From NCBI GenBank assembly GCA_012295275.1, contig CM022674.1, forward strand, positions 2,170,742 through 2,234,741: a DNA stretch of 64,000 nucleotides, read 5' to 3'. The stretch is from Chrysomallon squamiferum (taxonomy: Eukaryota; Mollusca; Gastropoda; Neomphalida; Peltospiridae). Of this stretch, positions 1 through 11,548 are shown one piece after another. The translations under genes and the position numbers were made by a program. Position 1 is the stretch's first letter; every line of letters begins with the position of its first letter. The notes below the pieces were generated by a model. It was not told where the DNA came from. It made no database searches and saw only the letters and a program-made list of their open reading frames with translations.

Positions 1-118
1 ATTTTGGCATTTTAATTGTCTGCCAGTTTGTCTCTCATTATTCACACTGCACTCTCTTTTTGTGTGTGCGTGCGTTAAAAAAAATAAATAAAAGAAAATA
101 AAACGTAAAAGAAAAGAA

Positions 119-375
119 AAGAAAAAAAAAAAAAAACACAGCAAAAGAGAAAATTAAATGAAATAGAAATACACTGCAGAAAATGTATAATTAATTTCCT
201 ACAGGCATTTACTATCACATTCATTAAGGAAAAAAAAAAAAAAAAATAAAAAAGAAAGAAAGAAAGAAAGAAAAGGAAAGAAAGAAAGAAATAAAGAAAG
301 AATGATAGAAAGGAAAAAGAAGATAAATATATAAATAAATAAAAGAAAAAACAAAAAAAAAAAAAAAAAAAATCC
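119..375. repeat. A-rich low-complexity tract with GAAA repeats
   Basis: Poly-A runs interspersed with GAAA/AAAG tetranucleotides, the densest at about 250-300. No gene is visible here. Confidence 0.9.
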
Positions 376-400
376 TCCCGAGCATGAAACTATTTCATCA

Positions 401-486
401 ACCCCCCAAAAAACACCCACCCCCCAAAAAAACGATTCCTTTTGTATGTAAACCCCCCTCACCCCCCTCCCTCCTCCCTCTCCTCC
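401..486 (-). other. C-run cluster, G-quadruplex potential on minus strand
   Basis: Six-base C runs lie at 402-407, 420-425, 453-458 and 462-467, followed by CCC runs near 470-478. On the minus strand these give four or more closely spaced G tracts. The pattern is seen directly; folding is inferred. Confidence 0.5.
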
Positions 487-577
487 CACAGTCTTGAAAC
501 AAACACGCGGGAATAATGGATGAGCGGAAATATCGAACAGTTTTTATCATCAACAAAACGATCTGGCGATTATTAAC

Positions 578-578
<1 letters not shown>

Positions 579-614
<36 letters not shown>
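579..614. repeat. (GA)n microsatellite
   Basis: A short GA dinucleotide array with one CA interruption near its start. It is one of only two notable GA/CT arrays in the first 28 kb, in contrast with the second half of the window. Confidence 0.95.
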
Positions 615-1100
615 TTAAACGAACAAGAACGCGACAGAAATCGCGAAACGAAGCCGGGGAGCCGTCCACGTGTTTGCACATTACCCGGCAGTGTTTGCGC
701 AGCCGGAACAAGGAAAAAAGGAATACTGGGATACGGCCCGTGTTAACACAGCTGCCTCGTCAAATATTTCTCTCTATCTGATTAGCGGAATTTATTGAGT
801 TTCGTCGGATATGATATCGATAAAAATGTGTGTATGATTCCGATATTAGACGAGCGCAGAAATTTCTCGATCGATCACTCACACGGGCTGACAAATACGT
901 TGCCCGCGACTTAGTCGTAAAGCGGTTCATGCTGTCGTTGTCGAGGTTGGTGAGGTCGGTCTTGTTTGGCTCTGATAAGAAGATTACGAAGGGTTCTTAT
1001 TTCTATCAGCTCCCCGTAGTCAGACAGAAGATAAATTCTTTTTGTAATCAATCTAGCGCAAATGGCGAAAACATTGGTCCAGCTGAAATTGCGACACTTT
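615..1100. promoter_or_regulatory. Unique CpG-containing block, possible conserved non-coding element
   Basis: About 480 bp of non-repetitive sequence with many CpGs, unlike the AT-rich flanks. It holds a CACGTG E-box near 669, a TTGCGCAGCC stretch near 695 and an ATGGCGAAAA start-like motif at 1062 that runs directly into a poly-T tract. Open frames here read into homopolymers and look accidental. The regulatory role is an inference from composition. Confidence 0.3.
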
Positions 1101-1756
1101 TTTTTTTTTTTTTTACAAGTGCTTTGCCGCGCGGGAATGAAAAACGAGGCAACTTTTTTTTTAACTTTCGTTTTCATCTTTAACTTATTCTTTTTTTTCC
1201 TTTTTTTTAAATTTTTTTTAACCCATATTGCCAGCAGTTTGTCTGAATAATGTCTGTTCCTTCTCTCTTGCTCATCTGTTTTACTAGTTATTTTTGTCTT
1301 ATTCAAAAATAAAATAGAATTAAAACAACAATGTCAACAAACAAAAACAGAAGAAGTCCAAAAGTTTAGAAATAATGAATAGGAAAGAGAATAAAAAGAA
1401 AGAATGAAAGAAAAAAGTTAAAAATAAAATAATAATAAAAAATAAAAAATAAACAGAGTTTATCGTTTTATTTCTTTTACAGGAAACAAAAATTAAAAAT
1501 TAAAAATATTCATCTTTCTGTGTGCATGTAATTCTATTTTTCAGTCTGTCTGGCTTTTATGAAATATGTATGAATGAAAGTATATAATTATATATGTGTA
1601 TATGTATCTGTATAAGTGTGTATATATATGTATGAGTCGTGTATTGTGAAGGAACACAGGCATGTGTACAGTTTTGAGCATATAATTACGACTGTGTGTT
1701 TGTGAAAACACTTAACAGTCTTTTATCATCAACAGCGATTTACCATGGAAAACGTA
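1101..1756. other. AT-rich spacer without a recognisable gene
   Basis: T-runs, then A-rich sequence, then TATA/TATG-rich sequence. No exon-like, RNA-like or element-like structure was seen. Confidence 0.6.
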
Positions 1757-2220
1757 AACAAGATACATCTACACTATGAACACGATACATCTACAGTATG
1801 AACAAGATACATCTACACTATGAACAAGATACATCTACACTATGAACAAGATACATCTACAGTATGAACAAGATACATCTACACTATGAACAAGATACAT
1901 CTACACAATGAACAAAATACATCTACACTATGAACACGATACATCTACACTATGAACAAGATACATCTACACTATGAACAAGATACATCTACACTATGAA
2001 CACGACACATCTACACTATGAACACGATAGCTCTACAGAATGAACAAGATACATCTACAGTAAGAACAAGATACACCTACACTATGAACACGATACATCT
2101 ACAATATGAACAAAATACATCTACATAAGAACAAGATACATCTACAGTAAGAACACGATAGATCTACACTATGAACACGATAGATCTACACTATGAACAC
2201 GATAGATCTACAGTATGAAC
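1757..2220. repeat. 22-bp minisatellite, about 21 copies
   Basis: A tandem array whose unit reads approximately AACAAGATACATCTACACTA followed by TG. Variant positions switch between AACAAG and AACACG, ATACATC and ATAGATC, and CACTATG and CAGTATG. The last copies share the GATAGATCT variant, showing local homogenisation. Twenty-two is not a multiple of three and no continuous frame results, so it is non-coding. Confidence 0.93.
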
Positions 2221-2269
2221 CAGAAGCTGAAGCGACATTTGTTTTGCATACGCAGAGACACACAATACG

Positions 2270-2480
2270 TAAAATATTTAAAGAGAATCACTCGGGGCTA
2301 ATTGCTTCAGCTGCTCCATCAAAATCAAATTAAGTCTTTCATTTCCTGGAGCTCTGGAAACGGGCGAATCTCGTGCATTTTCGACGCCAGGTCTTTTTGA
2401 AAATGTGTGAATTGTCAATAAGAGATGAATAAACCATTGTTTATCTTGGAAGCAGGGTTAAAATTTTCATGACCCATGGG
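2270..2480. promoter_or_regulatory. Unique block with homeobox- and forkhead-like sites
   Basis: Non-repetitive sequence with GCTAATTGC, CAAATTAAG and an ATAAACCATTGTTTATC stretch (forkhead-like TAAACA/TGTTTA halves in inverted arrangement). It contrasts with the minisatellite on the left and the T/GT repeats on the right. The enhancer role is inferred from motif density only. Confidence 0.25.
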
Positions 2481-2564
2481 AATTCGAGTTATTGTTTTAT
2501 GATGTTTTTTTTTTTTTTTGCCTTTGTTTGGTTGCTTGGCAAATATGTTTAAATTTTTTATATT

Positions 2565-2632
2565 TGTTTGTTTTATATATATATATATATTTTTAAATCA
2601 ATTAATTAATTAATGAATGAATGAGGTGTGTA

Positions 2633-2676
<44 letters not shown>
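2565..2676. repeat. (TA)n then (GT)n microsatellite
   Basis: Short TA repeats near 2573-2590, TTAA/TGAA tetranucleotides, and an uninterrupted GT array at 2641-2676. Confidence 0.93.
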
Positions 2677-2679
<3 letters not shown>

Positions 2680-2979
2680 AATCCTTTAGAAGTTTTACTG
2701 TTCACAAACTGTTTGTTTTCTGGTAACATCATATGAATTAAGCGCTGTTCTATATCTGATTTTGTAATTTTGTTTTAACGACAACCACCGTCAATGTCGT
2801 CCTATTGACGGCGCCAATGTCGTCGCTACCCTATCTACGATTAATGTTAGTTGTATGCCGTTGCTGTTATTATTGCCACGTGTAGTAATCACCATGATGA
2901 TAATGACGACGTTAGCAAAACATATCTATACATGCGTGTATGTTTGAGTGCATGACGGAGAAAGAGAAAGAGAAGAAAG

Positions 2980-3130
2980 AGAAAATATTAATTCAAAATC
3001 TGATTGATTGACTGATTGACTGAATCAGTGTGTTACTGATTGATTCAGCGACTAATTGACTGTCTGTATGACTATCTATCTGATTGTGTGACCGACTGAC
3101 TTAGTGAATGACTAACTAATTAAATAACTA
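2980..3130. repeat. Degenerate GATT/GACT tetranucleotide array
   Basis: Repeated CTGATTGATTGACTGATTGA-type units with many substitutions, an old decayed tetranucleotide microsatellite. Confidence 0.6.
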
Positions 3131-3389
3131 GCTCATTAAACAACTAACAACAACAACAACAAAATGCAAAGAAACAAAGAATAGTTTTAAAAAAATCAAG
3201 TAAAATCTAATTTTACAAAACAAACTGAATCAGGTCTCGAGAGCAATAAGACAAAGCGATGAAGCAAAAAAAAAAAAATAACAAAAACAGAATGGCGACA
3301 TTTCCAAAATACAAATTGACTGCTTTTCACCGAGTGCTGACATTAATCCCTACTTGTGATTCCATGCACCGAACACAGAGAAGCGATTG

Positions 3390-3720
3390 AATGTCAGCCT
3401 GTCTATTTTACGTCACGGATTAACCACGTGACTGACGAATATCTGGGGATATTGATCAGATCGAGAGCTATTAACGAAAACCTCTGCTGGTCTCGAAACG
3501 ATTGGAATGCATTGTACGACACCTCTTAACATGCGATTAATTCGATAATAATTGACAAGAAGTAAAAAGAAAACTAATTTGGTGATGGCGCGCGCGTGGA
3601 TTGCCCGTGACAGGCGCGTGCTCCGGTGTAGCGATTCATCGCTCGCGGTCCGCGCAACCGGAAGAAAGAAATCGACCGGCCCCATTTCCTATTCCGTTCC
3701 GATTGTCAAGGAAGTAGTTC
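3390..3720. promoter_or_regulatory. Unique CpG-containing block
   Basis: Non-repetitive sequence containing TTTACGTCACGG, CCACGTGACTGACG (E-box plus CRE half site) and GCGATTAATTCG (homeobox-like). Around 3588-3660 it becomes CpG-dense with GCGCGCG. No convincing exon. The role is inferred from composition. Confidence 0.28.
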
Positions 3721-3741
3721 TTATTATTTTTTTCCACAACA

Positions 3742-3882
3742 CAAAAAAAAAAAAAAAAAAAAAAAAACAAAAAAAAAATGTTCCTGGAAGAAAGGATTTT
3801 TGACAGCTTGTCTGAAATGTCATCTAGAATTTTTATGATTTCTGGCACAAAGCTTAATTCTTTTTTTTTTTTTTTTTTTTTG
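3742..3882. repeat. Poly-A and poly-T homopolymers
   Basis: A long A run (about 3742-3778, with a C interruption) and a T21 run (3862-3882) in inverted orientation about 85 bp apart. Confidence 0.9.
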
Positions 3883-4171
3883 GATTTAGAAATGTAGATT
3901 GAATGTTTTTTGTACGTGATCTGTCTCGAGTTTTTCCGGAAGAACAAAAGAGAAAGGAAAGAAAAGAAAGCCGTATAAAAAGAAGTGAAAAGGGAGACAA
4001 AGAACAAAAAAATAAAAAAATAAAAAAATACTAATCAAATTTATTGGATTCGATTTATCTTGGAATTTTTTTTTTTTATCTTTTGAATTTTTTTTCCGTC
4101 TATTAAAAACGTATTAATGATATTAGTTAATTTAGTTTTGTTCTTAAATTAATATTAACTTAAGATCAGTT

Positions 4172-4172
4172 A

Positions 4173-4251
<79 letters not shown>

Positions 4252-4534
4252 AGGAATAGTAGTAATAATAGCAATAGTAGTAATAACAGCAGTAGTAATA
4301 ATTGTAGCAGTAGTAGTATTAACAGTTGTTGTTGTTGTAGTAGTAGCAGTAATAGTAATGATAGTTCTAACAGAATTATTAATAGCATTAGTACTAGCAG
4401 TAGTAACAGTAGTGATACTAGTACTACTACTAATAACACAACGATTACTATTACTATTACTGAAATACATTATCAAACTGGGCAACAGCAGTTGTAGTAA
4501 TGATAGTAGTAGTAGTAGTAGTAGTAGTAGTAGC
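4172..4534. repeat. (ATT)n/(AGT)n trinucleotide array
   Basis: A pure ATT array grades into AGT, then an imperfect AGT/AAT/AGC stretch, and ends with pure AGT at about 4506-4533. Its poly-Ile/Leu/Val/Tyr open frames are repeat artefacts. Confidence 0.95.
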
Positions 4535-4744
4535 ATTTTTTACCCCAAATATTTATATTTACTATGCTAAACCGTGCTTCATCAAAACACTATAAAGCCT
4601 TGAAAAATAGAAAAACTGAGTGGCATCGTTTATTATTTATTAACACATCTTATCTTTGACAGATTTACAGGTCGTCTGTTTTTGAGCCGATAAACTTTAT
4701 ATTATTTATATATTTGCAAGTGTTTACAGTGAAGAAACTGCGCG

Positions 4745-4818
4745 ATGTCGTGTTTATCACACACAGACAGTTCCAAGCGAAGTATCAGAAATCAGCCAGT
4801 GTTGAATAAGACGCCCAG
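4745..4818 (+). CDS. Candidate initial coding exon, unknown product
   Basis: ATG at 4745 opens 24 codons plus two bases ending in CCCAG at a GTAAAA donor-like site (4819). The peptide begins MSCLSHTDSSKRSIRNQPVL. An in-frame TGA at 4730-4732 precedes the start. The segment is non-repetitive and less AT-rich than its flanks. I recognise no family and no following exon can be linked. AG/GTAAAA sites arise by chance in AT-rich DNA, so this is a weak candidate needing transcript support. Confidence 0.18.
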
Positions 4819-5127
4819 GTAAAATACGATGAATAATCTCCACTGGAGAGTTACCGCTCTTGTATTCCGATACAGAGTCGTCGTTATCCGAGGTATTAGT
4901 GAAGTGCTGTGTGTCTATTTGTCGGTTCGTGTGTCTTTATGTGACTTTCCGTCTGTCCTCGAACTTTATTTACGTAGATAGCTAGAAAAAGTTGTAGCCT
5001 GAAAGAAAACAGGTAGAGGGAATGATTTTCAAACAAATAGACAAATAGACAGTCAAAGAGACAGACAGACAGACTGACATACAGATAGAGTGACAAATGC
5101 ATACTGACAGATAGACAGATATTGAGA

Positions 5128-5171
5128 GAAAAGATATATATATATATATATTGTATGTGTGTGTGTGTGTG

Positions 5172-5209
<38 letters not shown>

Positions 5210-5211
5210 CG
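5128..5211. repeat. (AT)n-(GT)n-(AT)n compound microsatellite
   Basis: An AT array, a GT array, then a second AT array. The two AT arms are self-complementary and could extrude a cruciform. Confidence 0.93.
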
Positions 5212-5460
5212 AAGAGACGTTGACATGAGAAACTCATTATTTATTAATACTGCATAATTGTTTTTGAGTCATCTGCTGCAAAATTAAATCATGCTGTCAG
5301 GAGAACAAAGGTATTTGTAATGAAATATGCAGTATGTCCAACTTTTCAAAGACAAAACGTCATCAGCATTATCGGCAACGACAGTAACACCACGAACCTT
5401 CACAACACCGTCTATTACGTCAGTCAGTTTTAATATGAGTAATTAAATAAAGCGCATGCT

Positions 5461-5660
5461 TTTTTTTTTTTTTTGTTAATTAATTCTTTTATCTTTTTTT
5501 TTGTTCTGTGGTTCCGTCTCTCTTCTTCTTTTCTTTCTCTAGACATTTTTTTTTTTTTTTCTTTTTAGGATTTGTTTTTTTGCGAACAAGAAGATGATGA
5601 TGGCGAAGAAGAAAAAGAGAAAGAAAGAAGAAGAAATAAGAAGAAGAAAGAAGAGAAAAA
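5461..5660. repeat. Poly-T and GAA/AAG purine-rich tract
   Basis: T runs at 5461-5475 and 5547-5560, followed by a GAAGAA/AAAG purine-only stretch at about 5586-5660. Confidence 0.8.
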
Positions 5661-6009
5661 TGAAGATTTGTTTAAACCTAATAATTAATGGGTATTATAT
5701 ATATATCTATTAACAACAACTAAATCTGATACTAAATAAAGAAGAAGAAAAATAATAATAACAATGACGCTAATACAAGACAGTGAAAGAAATACATTTA
5801 TCATTGTAATAACCTTGTGATAGATATGTCGTAGTAAGGTTGTTGTGTTACTGACAATTGTTGTTTTTTTAATTTATTTTTTTATCAGTGATGGATGTCA
5901 GGAGTTTGGTGGGCATTCAGATAAGGTTACGAATAACGAACTAAGCAGTTTAACCCTTCGAGCATATCAGGTTAAATACCCGCCTCATCTACCCTAACAA
6001 AAACAACAG

Positions 6010-6112
6010 CAAAAAAAAAAAAAAGAAAAAAAGAAAAAAAACACCACAAAAAACCAAAACAAATAAATAAACAACAATAATAATAAAATAAAAGAATAGA
6101 AAAAGACGAAAG

Positions 6113-6145
<33 letters not shown>
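6010..6145. repeat. A-rich tract ending in A31
   Basis: Poly-A with C, G and T interruptions, ending in a long pure A run at about 6114-6144. Confidence 0.92.
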
Positions 6146-6147
<2 letters not shown>

Positions 6148-6639
6148 TAAGTTGTCGCCCTTGAAATCCCCTCTCCAACACTGAAGGACAGCTGGGTTAT
6201 TTCCGTCATGGCTGAGTTACGTAGAGTCGTTGATGGCTGATAATGATAGGTGTGGGCTATCTCGGTATCGTCATCTCTTTTATGCCCACCCTTTTTTTTT
6301 TCTTTCTTTTGTCTAACGATTTTACGTGAATTCCTGTAAGAAATCCAGCTCCGAGTTAAATGGGTTAGTTTCATTTCATCAGTCAACGATGACTGATAAA
6401 ACACGTTTAGATCGCGTGTTTTGTTTCAGTTGTGATATCTGGTGGGTTTTTTGTTGTTTTTTTGATATTTCGATTAAAGAATATGCTATATCAAAAAAAC
6501 AAAACAAAAAAAAACATATATATATATATAATAATGATAATTAAATAAAAAATAAATATATAAGAATAATACAAACTAATAAAATGAATAATAAGGAAAA
6601 AAGAAAAAAGAAAAGAAATGGAACTCTCTTAAATAAAAA

Positions 6640-6765
6640 GACAGAAAGATGCATAGTGAGACAGACAGAACAAAATAGCTGATAGAGAGGTAGATGATAG
6701 ATACAGAGGTAGACAGAGAGACAGACAAACAGACAGACAGATAGATAGATAGACAGACAGATCTA
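6640..6765. repeat. GACA/GATA tetranucleotide region
   Basis: Imperfect GACAGA, GATAGA and GAGGTAGA units, a decayed GACA/GATA microsatellite. Confidence 0.75.
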
Positions 6766-7009
6766 GTAAGTAACCATATAAACACAGACGCACACACAGA
6801 AACACACTCTCTGTCACACACACATTTACCTGTGTTAAACTGTCAAATCCCTTTGACGTATTGCATATGTGACTCCAAAGTTTGACGAAAATGTCAGCGT
6901 GACTGCCAGTTATCTTTAGAATCGTCTGCGACACTTATACATTATGTATAATGAATGGTACAACAGACTGTACGTAAATGTCATATGACGTCTCGCAAAT
7001 TAGGTATTG

Positions 7010-7017
7010 TGACGTCA
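7010..7017. promoter_or_regulatory. Palindromic CRE (TGACGTCA)
   Basis: An exact TGACGTCA octamer, the consensus bZIP (CREB/ATF) site, with a nearby ATGACGTCT half site at about 6985. The flanks are unique sequence. Binding is inferred. Confidence 0.4.
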
Positions 7018-7137
7018 CAGACTTGCACTATTGAACGTCGTTTCTGTTTTCTTTAGCGAGTGAGCTGAAGAGATTTCGGTGATATCGTTGTGCGAAAACT
7101 AACATTTGAAAGTAAATATATTAACCGTTTATGACAA

Positions 7138-7375
7138 TACAACTACTACAACCACCACCACCACCACTCTACTACTACCACAGCTACTACTGCTACTAGT
7201 ACTGCTGCTGCTGCTGCTACTACTACTACTACTACTATTACCACCACATCACTACTCTACTGCTACTGCTACTACTACTACTACTACTAAAACTACTACT
7301 ACTGCTGCTGCTACTACTACTGCTACTACTACTACTACTACTACTATTACTACAACTAATAATAATAATAAGAAC
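7138..7375. repeat. (ACT)n/(ACC)n trinucleotide array
   Basis: CTA/CCA/CTG trinucleotides with interruptions, ending in AAT. Poly-Thr and poly-Leu frames over it are artefacts. Confidence 0.95.
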
Positions 7376-7559
7376 AACAAAAATAAATATTTTTACTGTC
7401 GAAATTATTTAGCACTATCCAGAAAACCCAATTTTGTAAATATAAACAAAATATGATATAAACAGCCAATAAGTAGAACAACATACAGCACAATCGACCT
7501 ATTTCTAAAATACATATTTAATTAACTAATTCACAAATTTACACATACATTAAGCCATC

Positions 7560-7785
7560 GATCGATCCATCTTTCCATTCATCCATCCGTACGTATTTCC
7601 AAACCTGCGTCTATCTGTTCATCCGTCCTTTTGCTCATTCGTAATTAATTAATTAATTAAACAATTAATTCACACATTCATCCCATTATCTGTCCATCGA
7701 CCTTTCATTCATTCATCCATTCCTTCATTCATTCTTTCGTTCCTTCCATCCTTCATTCATCCGTTCGTCCATCCATTCCATCAAA
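7560..7785. repeat. Degenerate ATTC/ATCC tetranucleotide array
   Basis: Repeated CATTCATCCATCC-type units, with a short TTAA run at about 7640. Confidence 0.7.
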
Positions 7786-7860
7786 GGATGTGTTTAACGA
7801 CGACGAAATTAGCATCAGCAAATCATGTCTATTTTCACAAATATTCATACACTACACGCT

Positions 7861-7962
7861 AAAAAAAAAAAAAAAAAAAACCCACCCGAAAATACATTTC
7901 TTTCCACGCTGTCCACCCTTAAACCTGGTCAGTTTCTCTCTCTTTTTTTTTTTTTTTTTTTT
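7861..7962. repeat. Poly-A and poly-T homopolymers
   Basis: An A20 run at 7861-7880 and a T19 run at about 7944-7962, inverted with respect to each other and about 65 bp apart. Confidence 0.9.
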
Positions 7963-8024
7963 ACCGAAAACCAGATAATTGGCACTTCGCCGGTTATTAA
8001 CACGGACATCAACACGAGTAATAA

Positions 8025-8240
8025 ATAATATTGCCTTCGATATGATTCAATTACCCCCGGTACTAATCAAACGGAAATCTGTAACGCGATTAATTCCTAA
8101 TCACGCCGTATTATTATTATATAGCCGGCGCTCATCATAATATTTCATCAAATTCATATCGGCTTCGAAAAACTCAATTACGTGTCGCTATTGACGGCGT
8201 ATAAATAACGGAACTGTCATCGTAAAGAAAGACGTACACA
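8025..8240. promoter_or_regulatory. Conserved-element-like unique block with homeobox sites
   Basis: About 215 bp of non-repetitive, CpG-containing DNA with TCAATTAC, CTAATCAAAC, GCGATTAATTCCTAATCAC and CTCAATTACGTG. This density of TAAT-core motifs is typical of developmental enhancers. No open frame of interest. The function is inferred; alignment to related genomes would decide. Confidence 0.35.
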
Positions 8241-8394
8241 CGGACACGCTGCAGATCGTTAATTGTTTACAACCAGGATGACTTTGTAATAAAATTATAT
8301 CGCGCCGGATTTTGCAGAGAGAGAGAGAGAGAGAGAGTGTGTATGTGGATGTGTGTGTTTGTAGAAATTAATATAGTGGACGAGGTAAAGACGC

Positions 8395-8560
8395 AATCAC
8401 ACGAAACCATTTTTGCTAACGATCTTCGCCCCGTTGATTAATCGTACATGTTAAATGTTTGATGTTCTGGCTGGATATAATAATATTTCGTGTAGAAAAT
8501 AATCGATTTTCAAAATACGTGTGAAAGGTTTGAGATTGTAAATTATCAACATTATTATTA
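8395..8560. promoter_or_regulatory. Unique block with TAAT-core motifs
   Basis: Contains CGTTGATTAATCGTAC and AAATAATCGATTTTC in non-repetitive DNA just after a short GA/GT microsatellite (8316-8360). Weak inference from motifs only. Confidence 0.22.
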
Positions 8561-8837
8561 TTATAATATGATTGTGTATACGCATATAGGTACATGCGTT
8601 AATTCACGTGTACGTAGTTGTATTATACGCATGTATATAGACGCACACATTTGCCTACAGATGTACATATGTACTGCGGATTGATCGTCTGATCTGTTGG
8701 TTCCTGATTCGAGCAAATCAACCGATATAAACTTGACTGACTGTTACGATTCTGTATGCGTGAAACTTTTCTTGCTATGAGTCACGTGTTAGTTGTTTAC
8801 GCTGCACGATTTCTGGATATACGTTTTCTAAACCCTT

Positions 8838-8840
8838 CAA

Positions 8841-8871
<31 letters not shown>

Positions 8872-9172
8872 AATAAAAAAAAAAAATAAATAAAAATAAT
8901 AAACAAATAAAATAAAATAAAAATAAAATAAATAAATACAAATAATAAAAATAAATAAATAAATAAAATAATACAAACAAACAAACAAATAAATAAATAA
9001 ACAAATAAATAAATACGTAAATAAATACATAAATAAATAAGGTAATTTAAAAAAAAAAGCAAATAAATACATAAATAAATAAATAAATAAAAAAATAAAA
9101 AAAAAAATAAATAAATAAATAAATAAATAAAAAAAAAAAAAAAAAAAAAAAAAATTAACAAAAAATAAATAA
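8838..9172. repeat. (AAAT)n tetranucleotide array
   Basis: About 335 bp of AAAT with AAAC, AAAAT and poly-A interruptions. Long Leu/Ile/Phe/Tyr frames on the minus strand derive from it. Confidence 0.96.
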
Positions 9173-9795
9173 ACAGAAAAAAACACGTAAACACTGGTAT
9201 ATTCAAAGAGATAAGAAAGTGACATTGAAAGCGATTTATCAAGTGAAAAATGAAAAAATGTCTGCAAAACCAAGAAATGATAAAACAGCGTGAACGAACA
9301 TTCCTTGTATTCTCAACAATTTTATTACGAAGCCACAAATTCAACATAATCATTTCCAACGAGTGCTTCACTTACTTATCAAGTTATTGCTGAATCAGAC
9401 TAAAAAAAAAAGTGTATGTACCTAATTTAATCATGTTCTTATGAATTTAGCTATTTCAGTAATCGATCCAAACAAAACAATGACTCAGAGAGAGAGCTTC
9501 TTGTCGAGTTTTGGGTATTAGAGCGAGTGTAGATATATTCGTAATTTTGTTACGATAATGTGATCTGTGTATTAGCTCTTCAATCGAGTTTTAGCATCAG
9601 AGGATCACATACAGTGGTTTTGTTTTAACAATATGATTACAATGTTATGTGATTTGATAATGCTAGAAAAAACGAAAAAAAAAAACATAACTGTTTGAAG
9701 TGTGGGTAAGTGACGTGAATTTTACTAAAACAGACGAACCCCTACACATCCAGTTATGTAATCATAAAACACAACGATAAAGACGATGAAAAATA

Positions 9796-9853
9796 AATAT
9801 ATAAAAATAAAATAAAATAAAATAAAATAAAATAAAATAAAAAATAAATAAAT
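9796..9853. repeat. (AAAAT)n pentanucleotide array
   Basis: About ten AAAAT units, immediately upstream of the paired CRE sites. Confidence 0.95.
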
Positions 9854-9900
9854 CGCCGTCTTTTGAGACGTATTTTATCTAAACAAATCAGATGACCGCG

Positions 9901-9932
9901 AATGACGTCACAATGGAATGACGTCATAATGG
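9901..9932. promoter_or_regulatory. Tandem 16-bp duplication carrying two CREs
   Basis: Copies AATGACGTCACAATGG (9901-9916) and AATGACGTCATAATGG (9917-9932) differ at one base. Each holds an exact TGACGTCA palindrome (9903-9910 and 9919-9926), spaced 16 bp apart. A strong bZIP-site candidate; use in vivo is inferred. Confidence 0.45.
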
Positions 9933-10189
9933 AATAATCGTTTAAACTTTCCTAGAGAGACGTGATGCACTCAAAGACGGCAACAAGAACAACAACAACC
10001 ACTGCAGCACAGTATGCACAACCCTAAGGTTAGTGTATCCATATTTGTTTTTTGATTTTATTTATTTATTTTATTCTTTTTTTCCCCTCTTTTCTGAGTT
10101 CTCTTTTTCTCAATTGTCTATTTTTCTATACTGATTCATTTATTCATTTTATTTATTTATTAATTTAATTATTTTTGTTTTTGTCGTTG

Positions 10190-10215
10190 TCGTTATTATT
10201 ATTATTATTAGTAGC

Positions 10216-10252
<37 letters not shown>

Positions 10253-10426
10253 TGAGTTGCAGCTGTAGCGGTAATAGTAGCGGTAGTAGTAGTTATAATA
10301 ATAGTAACATTTGCTAATTTTTTTGCAGAGCAGCAGTATAATAATAATAGTTGTAGTAGCTGGTATGTTCGTAATAGTATTGTAGTAGCAGTAGTGATAG
10401 CCATATCTGTTGTCAAGATAATCGTT

Positions 10427-10519
<93 letters not shown>

Positions 10520-10548
10520 ATTATTATTATTATTATTATTATCATTAC

Positions 10549-10581
<33 letters not shown>

Positions 10582-10587
10582 CATTAC

Positions 10588-10633
<46 letters not shown>

Positions 10634-10634
10634 T
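10190..10634. repeat. (ATT)/(AGT)/(ATC) trinucleotide arrays
   Basis: ATT/AGT at 10193-10252, an interrupted AGT/AAT stretch, then CAT and ATT arrays to 10634 with a few ATC interruptions. Confidence 0.95.
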
Positions 10635-10995
10635 ATCTATTATCCCAAGATGCAGACACATAACTAATTCCCAGGAAAGATTAAAGAAACACACTAAGCC
10701 TAACCTTGAAATCCTGAAATTAAGCTAGATCTATGATTGTGTCAGATTAAGCATAGCACATGCATAATGTGTGTTAATTAACTTATTGTTGCTCATATAA
10801 ATTAAACTCCAAAAGTCTCAAATTTTAATGGAAATGAAAAATATTAATTTCCGTGTCAAATATCCGGCAAGGCTATTTAATATAGGAGGAAATTAAATTT
10901 TGTTTATTATTTTAAAAATAGACGTATCTGTTATAGTTAAATTTACAGCACAAAGTAATTTTATTTTGGAGTAAGAAGTATTTTGTTTAACTAAT
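10635..10995. other. AT-rich unique spacer
   Basis: Non-repetitive AT-rich DNA. I see no exon, RNA or element signature in it. Confidence 0.5.
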
Positions 10996-11024
10996 TTTGA
11001 GACATAAAAAAATAAGAAAAAATA

Positions 11025-11066
11025 ATGACGATGATGATACTACTACTACTACTACTACTACTAATG

Positions 11067-11155
<89 letters not shown>

Positions 11156-11330
11156 AAGAAGAAGAAGAAGAAGAAAGAAAAAAAAAAAATTACTTCCACC
11201 ATGTCAATAAATAACATCGTACTATTACAACAACAAATACTACTACTACTACTGTTACTGCTGCTACTACAACTACTACTACTACTACTACTACTACTAA
11301 TAATAATAATAAAAATAAGAATAATAAGAA
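11025..11330. repeat. Compound (CTA)-(TAA)-(GAA)-(CTA)-(TAA) array
   Basis: Trinucleotide blocks of changing composition, including a GAA block at about 11127-11175. A 45-bp non-repeat island separates the two halves. GAA arrays can form triplex structures (known property, not shown here). Confidence 0.95.
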
Positions 11331-11489
11331 GAAAGAAAAGAAAAAAGAAATCCCTTTCCACCCCCTCAAGAAATAACATCGTAAATATATTTGTGATCTC
11401 AGAACATTTTCAAAACGAACAGCTTAAAATACCTGTGACGTTTGTCTAGTCAGAGATGAACACATTCAATCCCAGTTAATTAAAACGAA

Positions 11490-11548
11490 TGTGTATGGGG
11501 GGTTGTGGTGGTGGTGGGTGTGTGTGTGTGAGGGGGGGGTAATTAATG
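11490..11548 (+). other. G-rich stretch with G-quadruplex potential
   Basis: A G6 run, a GGT-repeat stretch, a GGG run, a GT array and a G8 run within about 55 bp. Folding is inferred. Confidence 0.35.

Noticed and set aside
1757-2220. Regularly spaced repeats considered as CRISPR
   Set aside because: Units are contiguous 22-mers without unique spacers, in a eukaryotic context.
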